Source of the DNA: Phycisphaerales bacterium
GTDB lineage: Bacteria > Planctomycetota > Phycisphaerae > UBA1845
DNA: 64,000 nt
Direction: 5' to 3'
NCBI GenBank assembly: GCA_020852275.1
Contig: JADZBE010000004.1
Coordinates: 62,001-126,000, forward strand
Every line of letters begins with the position of its first letter. Position 1 is the stretch's first letter. Shown one piece after another: positions 26,873 to 34,621 of this stretch. The notes beneath the pieces are model-generated. The model ran no database searches, was not told the origin of the DNA, and saw only the letters and a list, made by a program, of their open reading frames with translations. Made by a program: the position numbers and the translations under genes.

Positions 26873-27940
26873 ATGCTGATGAGAACATCAAGGCGCCTGC
26901 GGGTCTCGCAGGTCAGCCGGAAACCCGCCGGCTTCACCCTCATCGAGCTTCTGACGGTCATCCTCATCATCGGCATCCTCATCGGCATCCTCGTCCCCGC
27001 GCTGAGCGGAGCGCGCGGCGCCGCCAAGAACGCCTCCACGGCCGCGATGATCTCCGCCGTGCAGGCCGCGCTGGAAGCTTTCAAAGACGAGAACGGCAAG
27101 GAGTTCATCCGCTCGGGCGGCTACCCCTGCTCCTACATGCATCCCAATATCCTCGACGGCGACAACCAGCCGGTCTTCACGATGGAGCACGGCGCCTCCG
27201 GGCGGTTCCCGTTCATTGAGATTTTCCCGCAGGTGTACGGCGCCCACTTCCTCCCTGCGATGCTGATGGGCGTAGACGGGCACGGCTTCGTTCCGCGCTC
27301 CGGCGTTCCCAAGGATCTGCTCGGCGAGCCGAACCAGTGGTACGCGCCGATTGACGACCGGGGGACGCTCCTGCCGCGCGCGGCGCGCTATCTCGACCCC
27401 GATCGCGTGCGGCTCCTGCCGACGGAAGAGCTTCAGGGCAACCGCAATCCGCTCCTGTTTCCGCAGTGGAACGTGATGAAGCACCTGCCCGTCATCGTTG
27501 ACGCCTTCGACCGCCCGCTGCTGTACTACGTCCCCAATCATCACGGTTCGCTTGCCAACATGATTGAAGCGTACTACGACCCGAACAACCACTACGCCGA
27601 CGGCCCGCCGCTTTACTACCAGGTGGACAACATGGGCTTCACCGGCTCGCGCGGCGACAGGCCTCCGGGCTACGACGGCTGGGATTTCGGCGCGGGACCG
27701 GTTCATCGCATTACGCGATCCGGCGAGAAGCTCACGGCGCTGGACATCGACCAGCGCGAGAACCGCGACACGCTGGCCCGGTACATTCTGGACATGAAGG
27801 CGTTCCGCGCCATCCGCAATCCCTCGGCCAAGTCGCCGCTGCGACCGGTGAACAAGGACACGTACCTGCTGATCACCGCGGGGCGCGACGCGATTTACGG
27901 ATCAAGCGACGACGTGAAGAACTTCGGCTCGGAGGAGTAG
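26873..27940 (+). CDS. type II secretion/type IV pilin-like prepilin (pseudopilin G type)
   Basis: A 355-residue prepilin-family protein. Start: GGGAGAG about 8 nt before the ATG at 26873 gives a short basic leader, then the prepilin peptidase site G/FTLIELLTVILIIGILIG with the conserved Glu5. The hydrophobic helix continues to ILVPALSGARG. Beyond it a large globular head (about 300 residues, rich in Tyr/Pro/Asp) is much longer than a normal pseudopilin, as is common for planctomycete prepilin-type proteins. The C-terminus LLITAGRDAIYGSSDDVKNF is the 'G-x-D-x-x-x-G-S-x-D-D' end typical of GspG-like heads, often calcium-binding. No secretion machinery genes are nearby. A strong hairpin follows. 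Confidence 0.85.
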   Translation: MLMRTSRRLRVSQVSRKPAGFTLIELLTVILIIGILIGILVPALSGARGAAKNASTAAMISAVQAALEAFKDENGKEFIRSGGYPCSYMHPNILDGDNQPVFTMEHGASGRFPFIEIFPQVYGAHFLPAMLMGVDGHGFVPRSGVPKDLLGEPNQWYAPIDDRGTLLPRAARYLDPDRVRLLPTEELQGNRNPLLFPQWNVMKHLPVIVDAFDRPLLYYVPNHHGSLANMIEAYYDPNNHYADGPPLYYQVDNMGFTGSRGDRPPGYDGWDFGAGPVHRITRSGEKLTALDIDQRENRDTLARYILDMKAFRAIRNPSAKSPLRPVNKDTYLLITAGRDAIYGSSDDVKNFGSEE

Positions 27941-27966
27941 TGGGTCCTGCCGCCTCCGAACGAAAG

Positions 27967-27995
27967 CGGCCGCGCTGCAACGTGCAGCGCGGCCG
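27967..27995 (+). terminator. strong hairpin after the pseudopilin gene
   Basis: 13-bp perfect arms CGGCCGCGCTGCA and complement around ACG, followed by TGTTGCTTTC. It lies 26 bp after the stop and before the convergent restriction gene. The remaining ~190 bp to 28188 shows no gene. Confidence 0.75.
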
Positions 27996-28188
27996 TGTTG
28001 CTTTCAACTTGCCCAAGCCTTGCGCGAAATGTCCGCCGCGCGGAGTGGAGGCTCGCGGCTGCAGGCGCGCCCTTCGCCCGGGATCGGCTTGGCCGCCGCG
28101 GCACCCGCGGATCGCCTCACCCTCGAAAGGGTTTCGATGGCCTCCCGATCAAACCGCCGGCCCCGGGAATTCAGCTTCTGGCCGTGCT

Positions 28189-28908
28189 TCACGGGAACAC
28201 GGAAGCCACTCGAGCCAACAAGGGCGTCATCAACCTCGCGAAGGTCAACTCAGCGTGCGGTTCGCAATACTCGCCCGACTGTACGGACGAGGGTGCGGTA
28301 AGCAGCAGGCAGGCGCCGTCGTAGAGACGCTCCCGGAGAAGCTTCTCGATCAAGACGGCGTAGCGCCCACGATACGAAGCCTCTCTGAACTCGGGGAAAA
28401 CAGGAAAGTGCGGAGCCATGACCTTGACTGGAGATCGTGATCCCTCAGCATCCTCAAGCAGCATCAGATAACCCAAGAAAGGTCGCGCGGAGGGGCGGAA
28501 TGCCCCCTCGCGGTAGGCGGCCCAGATGTCCGTGGCGCTGCCCAGTGCCTCCTCTGTTCGGTTGTTGAAGTTGTTCCCGAACGACGGACCGATCTGTGAC
28601 TTGAATTCGAGGGCGGCGACCAACTCATTCTGGTGAACGAGCACGAGGTCCCATTTCTTCTCGGCCCGAAACCACCCCGGGAGTTCCACGCGCTTGCCGA
28701 TGGAGATGCACGATGTCGGGACACCCGCATCGATCAGAAAGTCGCGGACCAGGTGGACAAAGCCGTCCATCTGCTTGCCTCCGGTGACCGCGCTTCGGGC
28801 GCCCCGGTCGCGGTCCTTCGTGGCGCCGCCCTGACGCGTCGATTGACGAACGCGCGTTGTCCAGAAGTGTCGTACGGCAGTCCGAATGCCACTGTCAAGC
28901 TCGCGCAT
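28189..28908 (-). CDS. type II restriction endonuclease, PaeR7I/XhoI family
   Basis: A 239-residue restriction enzyme, close to PaeR7I (about 246 aa). Near-diagnostic stretches: ARSAVTGGKQMDGFVHLVRD, IEFKSQ-type core as LVAALEFKSQIGPSFGNNFN, RTEEALGSATDIWAAYREG and RPFLGYLMLLEDAEG. The likely PD-(D/E)xK active site is W-D (in KKWDLVLVHQ) with E-F-K. Family members cut CTCGAG; that specificity is inferred. Start: the ATG at 28908 lies inside the end of the methyltransferase gene, overlapping it by 14 nt, which couples their translation and favours methylase first. The frame upstream belongs to the methylase region and is not used. Likely horizontally acquired. Confidence 0.92.
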   Translation of the reverse strand: MRELDSGIRTAVRHFWTTRVRQSTRQGGATKDRDRGARSAVTGGKQMDGFVHLVRDFLIDAGVPTSCISIGKRVELPGWFRAEKKWDLVLVHQNELVAALEFKSQIGPSFGNNFNNRTEEALGSATDIWAAYREGAFRPSARPFLGYLMLLEDAEGSRSPVKVMAPHFPVFPEFREASYRGRYAVLIEKLLRERLYDGACLLLTAPSSVQSGEYCEPHAELTFARLMTPLLARVASVFP

Positions 28909-29893
28909 GCTCGTGCACCCGGGTCCTGATGGAGGAAGCGCGGTAGAGATCAGTCCCATGATCCGCGACGCGTCGGCGAGCGATCTCGAAGTAGTGGGAG
29001 TCGACTTCAATGCCGACACTGTTGCGCCCCCACCTGGCGCAAGCCAGGTTGGTCGTTCCAGTTCCCATGAAGGGATCGAGCACCGTATCGCCAACGAAAG
29101 AGAACATGCGCACGAGGCGCTCAGCGAACTCGATCGGATAAGGCGCGGGGTGCCTTGGGTGGGATGTTCCGGTGACGTCCGACCATATCTGCCGGAACCA
29201 TGCCTGGTGGTTTGCAGCGCTGATGATGCTCAGCAGGCGTTCGATGGGAGCGGGGCTGCGGTAGCCGCCGGGCTTGCGTTCCATCAGGACAAACTCGATG
29301 TCATTCTTGATCACCGCATTGGGCTCGTATGGCTTGCCGAGGAACCCGCCCCCCCCCCCAGCAACCTCGTAGCTCGCATTGGAGATCTTGTGCCAGATGA
29401 TGGTGGCCAGATTGTCGAACCCGATTGTTTTGCAACGCTCCTGGATCGTCGCGTGCAGGGGAATCACCGTGTGTCGCCCGTTGTTCTTGCGACGGGAGAG
29501 ACATAGATCGCCGACATTGATGACCAGTCGACCTCCGGGCACGAGCGCGCGGTGGCAGTTGCGCCACACCTCGTCCAGCGCGTTCATGAACTCATCGTAG
29601 TCCTGAACGTGCCCGAGTTGCCGGTCGTGTTCGTTGTACCGCTTCAGCGTCCAGTAGGGGGGCGAAGTGACGACCAGGTGAATCGAGTTCGGCTGCAGCG
29701 ATGAGGCCGCGCGGGCATCGCCGTGAATCAGTTCATGGCTGGTCTGCCGAGACTGGACCCCCGCCTCGATCCGCTGCATGGCCGTGCCGTCTCGCGCAAG
29801 GCGCGGGATCAGGTCATCCAGCCTGTCGCTGCCGACAAGCTCGTCGAAAAGCAATCGTTCGTCGGTCGACATGACTCCCTGTGGTGCCAGCAT
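28895..29893 (-). CDS. N4/N6-type DNA methyltransferase (modification subunit)
   Basis: A 332-residue S-adenosylmethionine-dependent DNA methyltransferase protecting host DNA from the overlapping restriction enzyme. The catalytic motif IV TSPPYW lies N-terminal and the SAM-binding motif I (LDPFMGTGTTNLACARWG) C-terminal: the beta-class order. The region between (WHKISNASYEVAGGGGGFLG) includes a Gly-rich loop encoded by a C-run on the plus strand near 29349-29358, a possible slippage spot. TSPPYW is used by N4-cytosine and some N6-adenine enzymes, so the modified base is not settled. Start: ATG at 29893; a second ATG at 29872 is possible. It is the first gene of the two-gene operon. No control (C) protein is seen. 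Confidence 0.9.
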   Translation of the reverse strand: MLAPQGVMSTDERLLFDELVGSDRLDDLIPRLARDGTAMQRIEAGVQSRQTSHELIHGDARAASSLQPNSIHLVVTSPPYWTLKRYNEHDRQLGHVQDYDEFMNALDEVWRNCHRALVPGGRLVINVGDLCLSRRKNNGRHTVIPLHATIQERCKTIGFDNLATIIWHKISNASYEVAGGGGGFLGKPYEPNAVIKNDIEFVLMERKPGGYRSPAPIERLLSIISAANHQAWFRQIWSDVTGTSHPRHPAPYPIEFAERLVRMFSFVGDTVLDPFMGTGTTNLACARWGRNSVGIEVDSHYFEIARRRVADHGTDLYRASSIRTRVHEHARA

Positions 29894-30077
29894 GCGGGTA
29901 CTGTAACGGACGCCCGGCGAGTGTGGAACGACGCTGAAACGGCTGCGCCGATAGCGGGCAGAACTCGCGCGGCTCCGAACCCAGGGTGGGAAGCGGGGAT
30001 CCCGTCACCACGCGCAATCCCGCTGGAAGAAGCCGGTTGAACCCGAACAGGTCTCTGCTGCCCGGGTCGAACGTCAA

Positions 30078-30107
30078 GCGGGCCGCGGAGGGTCGTCCGC
30101 GGCCCGC
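30078..30107 (-). terminator. perfect 12-bp hairpin downstream of CHRD gene
   Basis: GCGGGCCGCGGA-GGGTCG-TCCGCGGCCCGC lies 37 bp beyond the stop of the minus-strand CHRD gene. Stem stability is high; the minus-strand trailer TTGACGTTC is only weakly T-rich. Confidence 0.55.
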
Positions 30108-30144
30108 ATCGGGTTCAAGTCTTGTTCAACCGCCGAGGAGGACC

Positions 30145-31416
30145 CTACGGCTGGCAATCCGTCGCGCCGCTGAGCCCGCACTCCAGCTCGTCCACCGTGT
30201 GTGCGCCCTGCGCCACCGCCGGGAACTTCACCACGGCCTTGCCGCGCGTATTCACGTCGTCCTGCGTGTCGGTGTTGGAATCGCCATCGAGGCGGAACGT
30301 CAGGATCATGCCCGGCGTGCCGTGCTTGACGATGGCCTTGAGGATGTACTGATCGCGCTTGAACTTGCACTTCAGCGTCAGCGTCTCCAGCCCGCTGCAT
30401 GACGGCGGGTTGACGATCTGCCCGCGGATTTCGCCGTCCGGGAACAGATCGGAGTGGACGTTGACGTACATGTTGCCGGCAAGAAGCTCGGTGACCTGCT
30501 CCGGCGTGATGGTCGTCCAGTCGCCGTGGATCGGGCTGGCGCCCGTGCCGAGGTCGAACACCATGGGACCGCTCACGCCCGCCGGTGCGTTGTGGATGTG
30601 GGCGGCCGTGGGACCGACCACGTCGTGCGTGCAGTCCAGAATGACGGACTTCTGGAGCGAGCTGAGCGCCACGAGGCACGAGCCGACGGCCGTGCTGTCG
30701 TTGGGCGGAACTTCCTGATCGCCGCCCATCTCGAAGACCCACTCGGTGCGGCGCGCGTTTTCCGAGCCCGGCGTGTCCGAGCCGCCGACGGTGCTGAACG
30801 GGCCGATGAACCACGTGTGGTCGCCTTCAGGCAGACGCAGGGCGTGCCCCGGCACGAACACGCCGTCCGGTCCCAGCGTCGGCGGACCGTAGTGACACTC
30901 GGTTGTCACCGGCGGGTTCTCCTCCTTGATCAGCGCGATCTTGTCGATCACCGCCGTCCACGGCTCCGAATCCAGCACGCAGTCGTCGTCGGCGTCATAA
31001 TCGCTGCCGATCGTTCCCGTGAAACCCGACACCAGCAGGTGCGTGACGTTGTCGCTGTTCTCGAAGTTGATGCCATTGCCGCTGCCCGAAAGGACCAAGT
31101 CCGCTTCCGCCAGAGGGACCAGCGTGAACGTGTCCTCAACGGCGAGGAAAAAGCCGTCCGCCGGAATGACCAAGCCGGTCAGATCGATGGCCGCTTCGAT
31201 CACGCCGCTCTTGAACGCGGCCGTGCCGTCGCCGATCACCACGTACGTCACGCCGTCCAGCGAGTCGCCGGGGCGCCCCTCAATCTCGAAATACTCATCC
31301 AGGTCGGTGCTCGGCTGGTCGACGCGAATCTCGCTCAGTTCGATCTGGGCGAACGCTCCGCCCGCCATCGCCAGCCACGCCGCCGCCGCCGTTCCCACGC
31401 GCAAACCTCTCATCAT
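30145..31416 (-). CDS. secreted CHRD-domain protein
   Basis: Exported 423-residue protein. Start: GGAGGAGG with a 5-nt spacer before the ATG at 31416. The signal peptide RVGTAAAAWLAMAGGAFAQ is followed by ELSEIRVDQPSTDLDEYFEI, resembling the N-terminal lamin-tail-like or endonuclease-associated modules of secreted proteins. Residues ~235-345 form a CHRD (chordin-like) domain: DQEVPPNDSTAVGSCLVAL, HDVVGPTAAHIHNAPAG and MYVNVHSDLFPDGEIRGQI, with the A-H-I-H and N-V-H-S/T signatures. The C-terminal ~80 residues (LTLKCKFKRDQYILKAIVKH, RGKAVVKFPAVAQGAH) form a short domain apparently shared with the proteins at 3261 and 63054. Function is unknown; probably surface or extracellular binding. Confidence 0.8.
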   Translation of the reverse strand: MMRGLRVGTAAAAWLAMAGGAFAQIELSEIRVDQPSTDLDEYFEIEGRPGDSLDGVTYVVIGDGTAAFKSGVIEAAIDLTGLVIPADGFFLAVEDTFTLVPLAEADLVLSGSGNGINFENSDNVTHLLVSGFTGTIGSDYDADDDCVLDSEPWTAVIDKIALIKEENPPVTTECHYGPPTLGPDGVFVPGHALRLPEGDHTWFIGPFSTVGGSDTPGSENARRTEWVFEMGGDQEVPPNDSTAVGSCLVALSSLQKSVILDCTHDVVGPTAAHIHNAPAGVSGPMVFDLGTGASPIHGDWTTITPEQVTELLAGNMYVNVHSDLFPDGEIRGQIVNPPSCSGLETLTLKCKFKRDQYILKAIVKHGTPGMILTFRLDGDSNTDTQDDVNTRGKAVVKFPAVAQGAHTVDELECGLSGATDCQP

Positions 31417-32002
31417 GGTTTCCTCCTCCAGAAAAAGCCCAACCCCACTCCGGATCGCGCGCCCGCGCGACCCTCCGCCCTTCACCCCGCGGTTCCGCCG
31501 CGTCTGCGGCGCGCCTCTGAACCCATGGCACGAATCGCGTTCTCCGGATCGACGCTGTGGACCCCAAATGAAGTGAGCAAGAGGTGCTTCGTCGGTGGCG
31601 CAGGTGGACCGATTCGCGTGCGAAACGCCGCGCCGTGACAACGCCCTCCTCCCGCAAGGTCCGCCCAGCCTACCGGAAAGCGGGGCACGGGGTCAACCAG
31701 AAAAGAGGCCTTGGGGAGGTCTTTTGCGCGATTTTCATTGCGGAGGGATGGATCGGCCTGTGCTGGAACACGGTCAGCAAACCGTCGAAAAAGGCGAGGC
31801 TCGTCGTTCCTCCGCAGGCGGGAAACCAGCCTCGTCATTCCCGCGCGGGCGGGAATCCAGCTCCGTCATTCCCGCGCAGGCAGACGTCCCGCCGGCCGCA
31901 AGCCATGCATGGTGAATCCAGCGGTTCTTCCGGGCGGACTGGAAGCCCACCGGCACGGGGGTGATGAACTCCATGTCCGGTTTCGAATTCTACCGCGGGC
32001 CG
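31417..32002. other. intergenic region with element copy C
   Basis: 586 bp between two minus-strand genes. The right part of the stretch (31802-32006) is a REP-type element with three tandem heads. The rest, from 31417 to about 31800, holds the SD of the CHRD gene and otherwise no gene, promoter or repeat that I can support. Confidence 0.5.
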
Positions 32003-32006
32003 TTAC
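31802..32006. mobile_element. non-autonomous REP-type element, copy C with three tandem heads
   Basis: The left palindrome occurs three times at 31-bp spacing (31802, 31833, 31864), the central one being the best (CGTCATTCCCGCGCGGGCGG plus GAATCCAG). After a spacer come the right motif GGCGGACTGGAAGCCCACCG and the conserved tail CCATGTCCGGTTTCGAATTC-TACCGCGGGCCGTTAC. The last bases form the stop codon (TAA on the minus strand, 32003-32005) of the converging small membrane protein gene. Confidence 0.7.
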
Positions 32007-32218
32007 GGTCGCGTCGCCGGGCCAGAAATCGCCGTCCAGACGCCCGCCAGGAAAAGCAGCACACCGAGGAAGACGTAAAACCCTCTCGCGCCTGTGTGCC
32101 CGAACAGCCGCACGAAGATCTGTGCGCGGCGGCTGTTCATGAAGAAGCCCCAGCCAAACGCACCTCCAGCGGCCGCAAACAGCCCGGCGAGGCACAGAAC
32201 GACGGACTCCCATTTCAT
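32003..32218 (-). CDS. small two-TM membrane protein, Imm17-like
   Basis: A 71-residue membrane protein. Start: AAGGAG with an 8-nt spacer before the ATG at 32218. Two hydrophobic helices (VVLCLAGLFAAAGGAFGWGF and FYVFLGVLLFLAGVW) flank a short basic loop FMNSRRAQIFVRLFGHTGAR. That loop pattern (F-x-N-S-R-R-A, L-F-G-x-x-G-A-R) is how I remember the Imm17 family of small membrane immunity proteins linked to polymorphic toxins. No toxin gene adjoins it here, so an immunity role is only a family-based guess. The gene's stop codon lies inside the end of a repeat element, so its C-terminus may have been reshaped by that insertion. Confidence 0.65.
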   Translation of the reverse strand: MKWESVVLCLAGLFAAAGGAFGWGFFMNSRRAQIFVRLFGHTGARGFYVFLGVLLFLAGVWTAISGPATRP

Positions 32219-32644
32219 GTGTTGGTCTCCTTGAAACCGAATTCGAACACGGTTGCAGCGCATGACCCCTTCGTGGGTGGCGCACCAGGTTACCCTGGCG
32301 GCGAGTGCCGCGCCGAGGCGCGACGCCCGGCGTGATCACGGTTCGCGGTCACAGGGAGCGAATTCCCAAACCTACCCTCCTTCGCCGAGCAGCTATACTC
32401 TTGCATGATGAGCCGCACCACCAGGATTCTCTCAGAGGCGCGCACTCGATCTTCGGGACTGCTGTCTTCCGGCTTGGAATCGGCGTCGGGCGTCCGGACG
32501 TCCTCGCCAGCCCGTGGCGAATGGGGAGCGCACACGCGTAAGGTCCCACGGGTCCGCTGCTGCGGACCCGTGCCACCCGCGTTACCCGTGCCACCCGCGT
32601 TACCCGTGCCACCCGCGCCATTCGCAACCCCAAGACTTCACAGA
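32219..32644. promoter_or_regulatory. 426-bp regulatory gap: TATACT -10, hairpin and 18-bp repeats
   Basis: Upstream of the plus-strand AMMECR1-like gene. TATACT at 32394-32399 is a good -10 (no clear -35), giving a start near 32406. Then a perfect hairpin GGGTCCGC-TGCT-GCGGACCC (32550-32569) and 2.9 copies of the 18-mer CCGTGCCACCCGCGTTAC (32568-32619). The frame from 32405 stays open but its P-V-P-P-A-L repeat is better explained as leader repeats than protein. Confidence 0.5.
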
Positions 32645-34531
32645 ATGAGGTCGATTTGCGGCCTGCGCCGCGTCCGGGTGGCGCTGCGGCTGCTTCCTGC
32701 CCTGGCGTTGCTGCAAAACCAGAATGCGGCGGAGGCGCGATCGCCGGGGCGCATCCACTCACCGGTCCCCGCCACGCCCGAGCCTTCGTCGCCCGCCGCC
32801 GAAGTGCCCGAGCCGGCGTCGCCGCGCGTCCTCCCTGAGCACCGTCAGTTCCTCTCCACGCTCGTCCGGCGCACGCTGGCCGACGCGGCCGAGGGACGCG
32901 AACGCTACAAGCCGTCCTACGTTCCCAAGGGCCTTCCGTCTGGCGAGAGCGAGGTCGTCGTGCGCCTGCGGAATCAGGGACTGCTGGTGGTACAGGGCGC
33001 GGGAGGTCCGGCGCCTCTCATCACGGCCTGCGGCGACGCGGCGCTGACCGCGCATGAGCTGCTCAAGTTGCAGGATCGCGCGGCGCTCGCCCGCTCGCCG
33101 GAGCTGTTGATCGAAATCGAGGTCGTGGGCAAGTCCGTCCCACTGGTGCTCTCCGGCGAGCAGCCCGCGCTGCCCAAGGGCACGACGCTGCATCAGCTCC
33201 TCGCGCGCATCGAGCCGGGAATCGACGGAGTGATCGTCCAAAGCCCCCGCGACAGCAGCCGCGTGTGCCCTTCCGAGTTCTTCTCCGCCAACATCAGCGT
33301 TCTGGAGGGTCTGCGGTCCATGCTCAAAACCGTCGGTCTCAGCGAAGCCGACCTCGATCGCGCCAAGCTCAGCCTCTTCCGCACAAATCACTGGTACGAA
33401 CCCCGCGCCGGCAGGCCGGTCATCGCGCTGAGGCGCGGGCTTGTTCCCGTGGCGGACGAGGACGTCACGCCGCGCGCCCTCGATGCCGCCCTCGACGCCC
33501 TCGCACAGCACATGATGCAGCGGCAGCAGTCCTCGGGGCTGTTCAGCTACGAGTACGACGCGGTGCGCGATCTGTACTCCGCGGAGCCGCAGTTCGTCAG
33601 CCAGGCCGCGGCGACCCTCGCCCTCGCCGCGTACGCCGGCACGCGCCACGGCGACGCGCCGGCTTCGGCGGCGCGAAAGGCCATCAGCGCGCAGTTACGA
33701 GGCCTGCGCGACTGCCCGCAGTCCGCCTCGTCTTCGTTCATTGCCACCTCCGACGGTGAGAACCGGCTCGGCGTGACGGCGCTGCTGTCCGTCGCGCTCG
33801 CCCGTCATCCCGACTCCGCCGAGTATGGGCCGGCGCGCCGACGCCTCATCGACGGCATGCTCTGGCTGCAGCAACCGACAGGCCTGTTTCCCACGGCGTT
33901 TCCGCCCGCGCACAGCCTGACCGGTCAGGACTTCTTCCCCGGCGAGGCGTTCTTCGCCCTCGCCGCGCATTTCGCAGACGAGCCGACACAGCAAGTCAAC
34001 GACGCCTTTGACCGCGGCATCGCCTGGTATCGCGATCACTTCCGCAACCGTCCTTCGCCCGCGTTCGTTCCGTGGCAGGCGCAGGCGTTCGCGCGCATGG
34101 CCGGTCAGACGCGACGGCAGGACTACATCGACTTCACCTGGGAGTTGACGGACTGGGCGGCGCAAGCCGTGCTCACGCCGGAGGGCTGCGAATTCGCCGA
34201 CCTGTGGGGCGGCGTCTGGGGACCCTATGAAGAGGACGCCGGCGCCTCCACGGCGGCGTTCCTGGAAACGTTCTGCGAGGCAGCGCTGCTCGCCCGCAAG
34301 CTCGGTGACCGCGAGCGCGAGATCAGGTACACCGCGCTGGTGCGCCAGTCCGCCCGATTTGTGCTTCAGCTTCAGGTGCGGACGGAGGAGTTGTACTTCA
34401 GCTCGAGTCCCGCCGACGCGCTCGGCGGCATCCGCACCAGCCCCGTCAACAACCGTATCCGCATCGACGCCTGCGCGCACGCTCTGACCGGCTGGATGAG
34501 AACACGGGACGCCCTCTTCCCTGACGAGTGA
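32645..34531 (+). CDS. secreted AMMECR1-like domain fused to alpha/alpha-toroid
   Basis: About 628 residues from the ATG at 32645, which gives a signal peptide (LRRVRVALRLLPALALLQNQ) and a Pro-rich linker. A frame open to 32405 would add repeat-encoded residues and is thought not to be translated. Residues ~60-270 resemble AMMECR1: LLIEIEVVGKSVPLVLSGE, LARIEPGIDGVIVQSPRD, FFSANISVLEGLRSMLKTVG. Residues ~300-628 are a helical toroid like six-hairpin glycosidases or terpene-cyclase-like folds (SSGLFSYEYDAVRDLYS, FFPGEAFFALAAHFADEP, WGGVWGPYEEDAGASTAAF). AMMECR1 next to such a toroid recurs in bacteria, but the reaction is not established. Substrate and partner are unknown. Confidence 0.75.
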   Translation: MRSICGLRRVRVALRLLPALALLQNQNAAEARSPGRIHSPVPATPEPSSPAAEVPEPASPRVLPEHRQFLSTLVRRTLADAAEGRERYKPSYVPKGLPSGESEVVVRLRNQGLLVVQGAGGPAPLITACGDAALTAHELLKLQDRAALARSPELLIEIEVVGKSVPLVLSGEQPALPKGTTLHQLLARIEPGIDGVIVQSPRDSSRVCPSEFFSANISVLEGLRSMLKTVGLSEADLDRAKLSLFRTNHWYEPRAGRPVIALRRGLVPVADEDVTPRALDAALDALAQHMMQRQQSSGLFSYEYDAVRDLYSAEPQFVSQAAATLALAAYAGTRHGDAPASAARKAISAQLRGLRDCPQSASSSFIATSDGENRLGVTALLSVALARHPDSAEYGPARRRLIDGMLWLQQPTGLFPTAFPPAHSLTGQDFFPGEAFFALAAHFADEPTQQVNDAFDRGIAWYRDHFRNRPSPAFVPWQAQAFARMAGQTRRQDYIDFTWELTDWAAQAVLTPEGCEFADLWGGVWGPYEEDAGASTAAFLETFCEAALLARKLGDREREIRYTALVRQSARFVLQLQVRTEELYFSSSPADALGGIRTSPVNNRIRIDACAHALTGWMRTRDALFPDE

Positions 34532-34621
34532 TGGGTCGCCAGGCGAACTTCACCCCTGGCGCCAGCCCATTGCGCGCAGGGCCGACATGCGGTTGCAGCG
34601 CTGTCACACTATGGTGCCGTC

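Noticed and set aside
28909..29094. Longer restriction endonuclease starting at 29094
   Set aside because: Those codons overlap the methyltransferase coding region and do not resemble PaeR7I; the ATG at 28908 gives the family length.
32219..32340. sigma-54-like site on the minus strand near the Imm17-like gene
   Set aside because: GG-N10-GC spacing can be forced, but the -24 and -12 boxes do not match (GGGGTC, CTGC).
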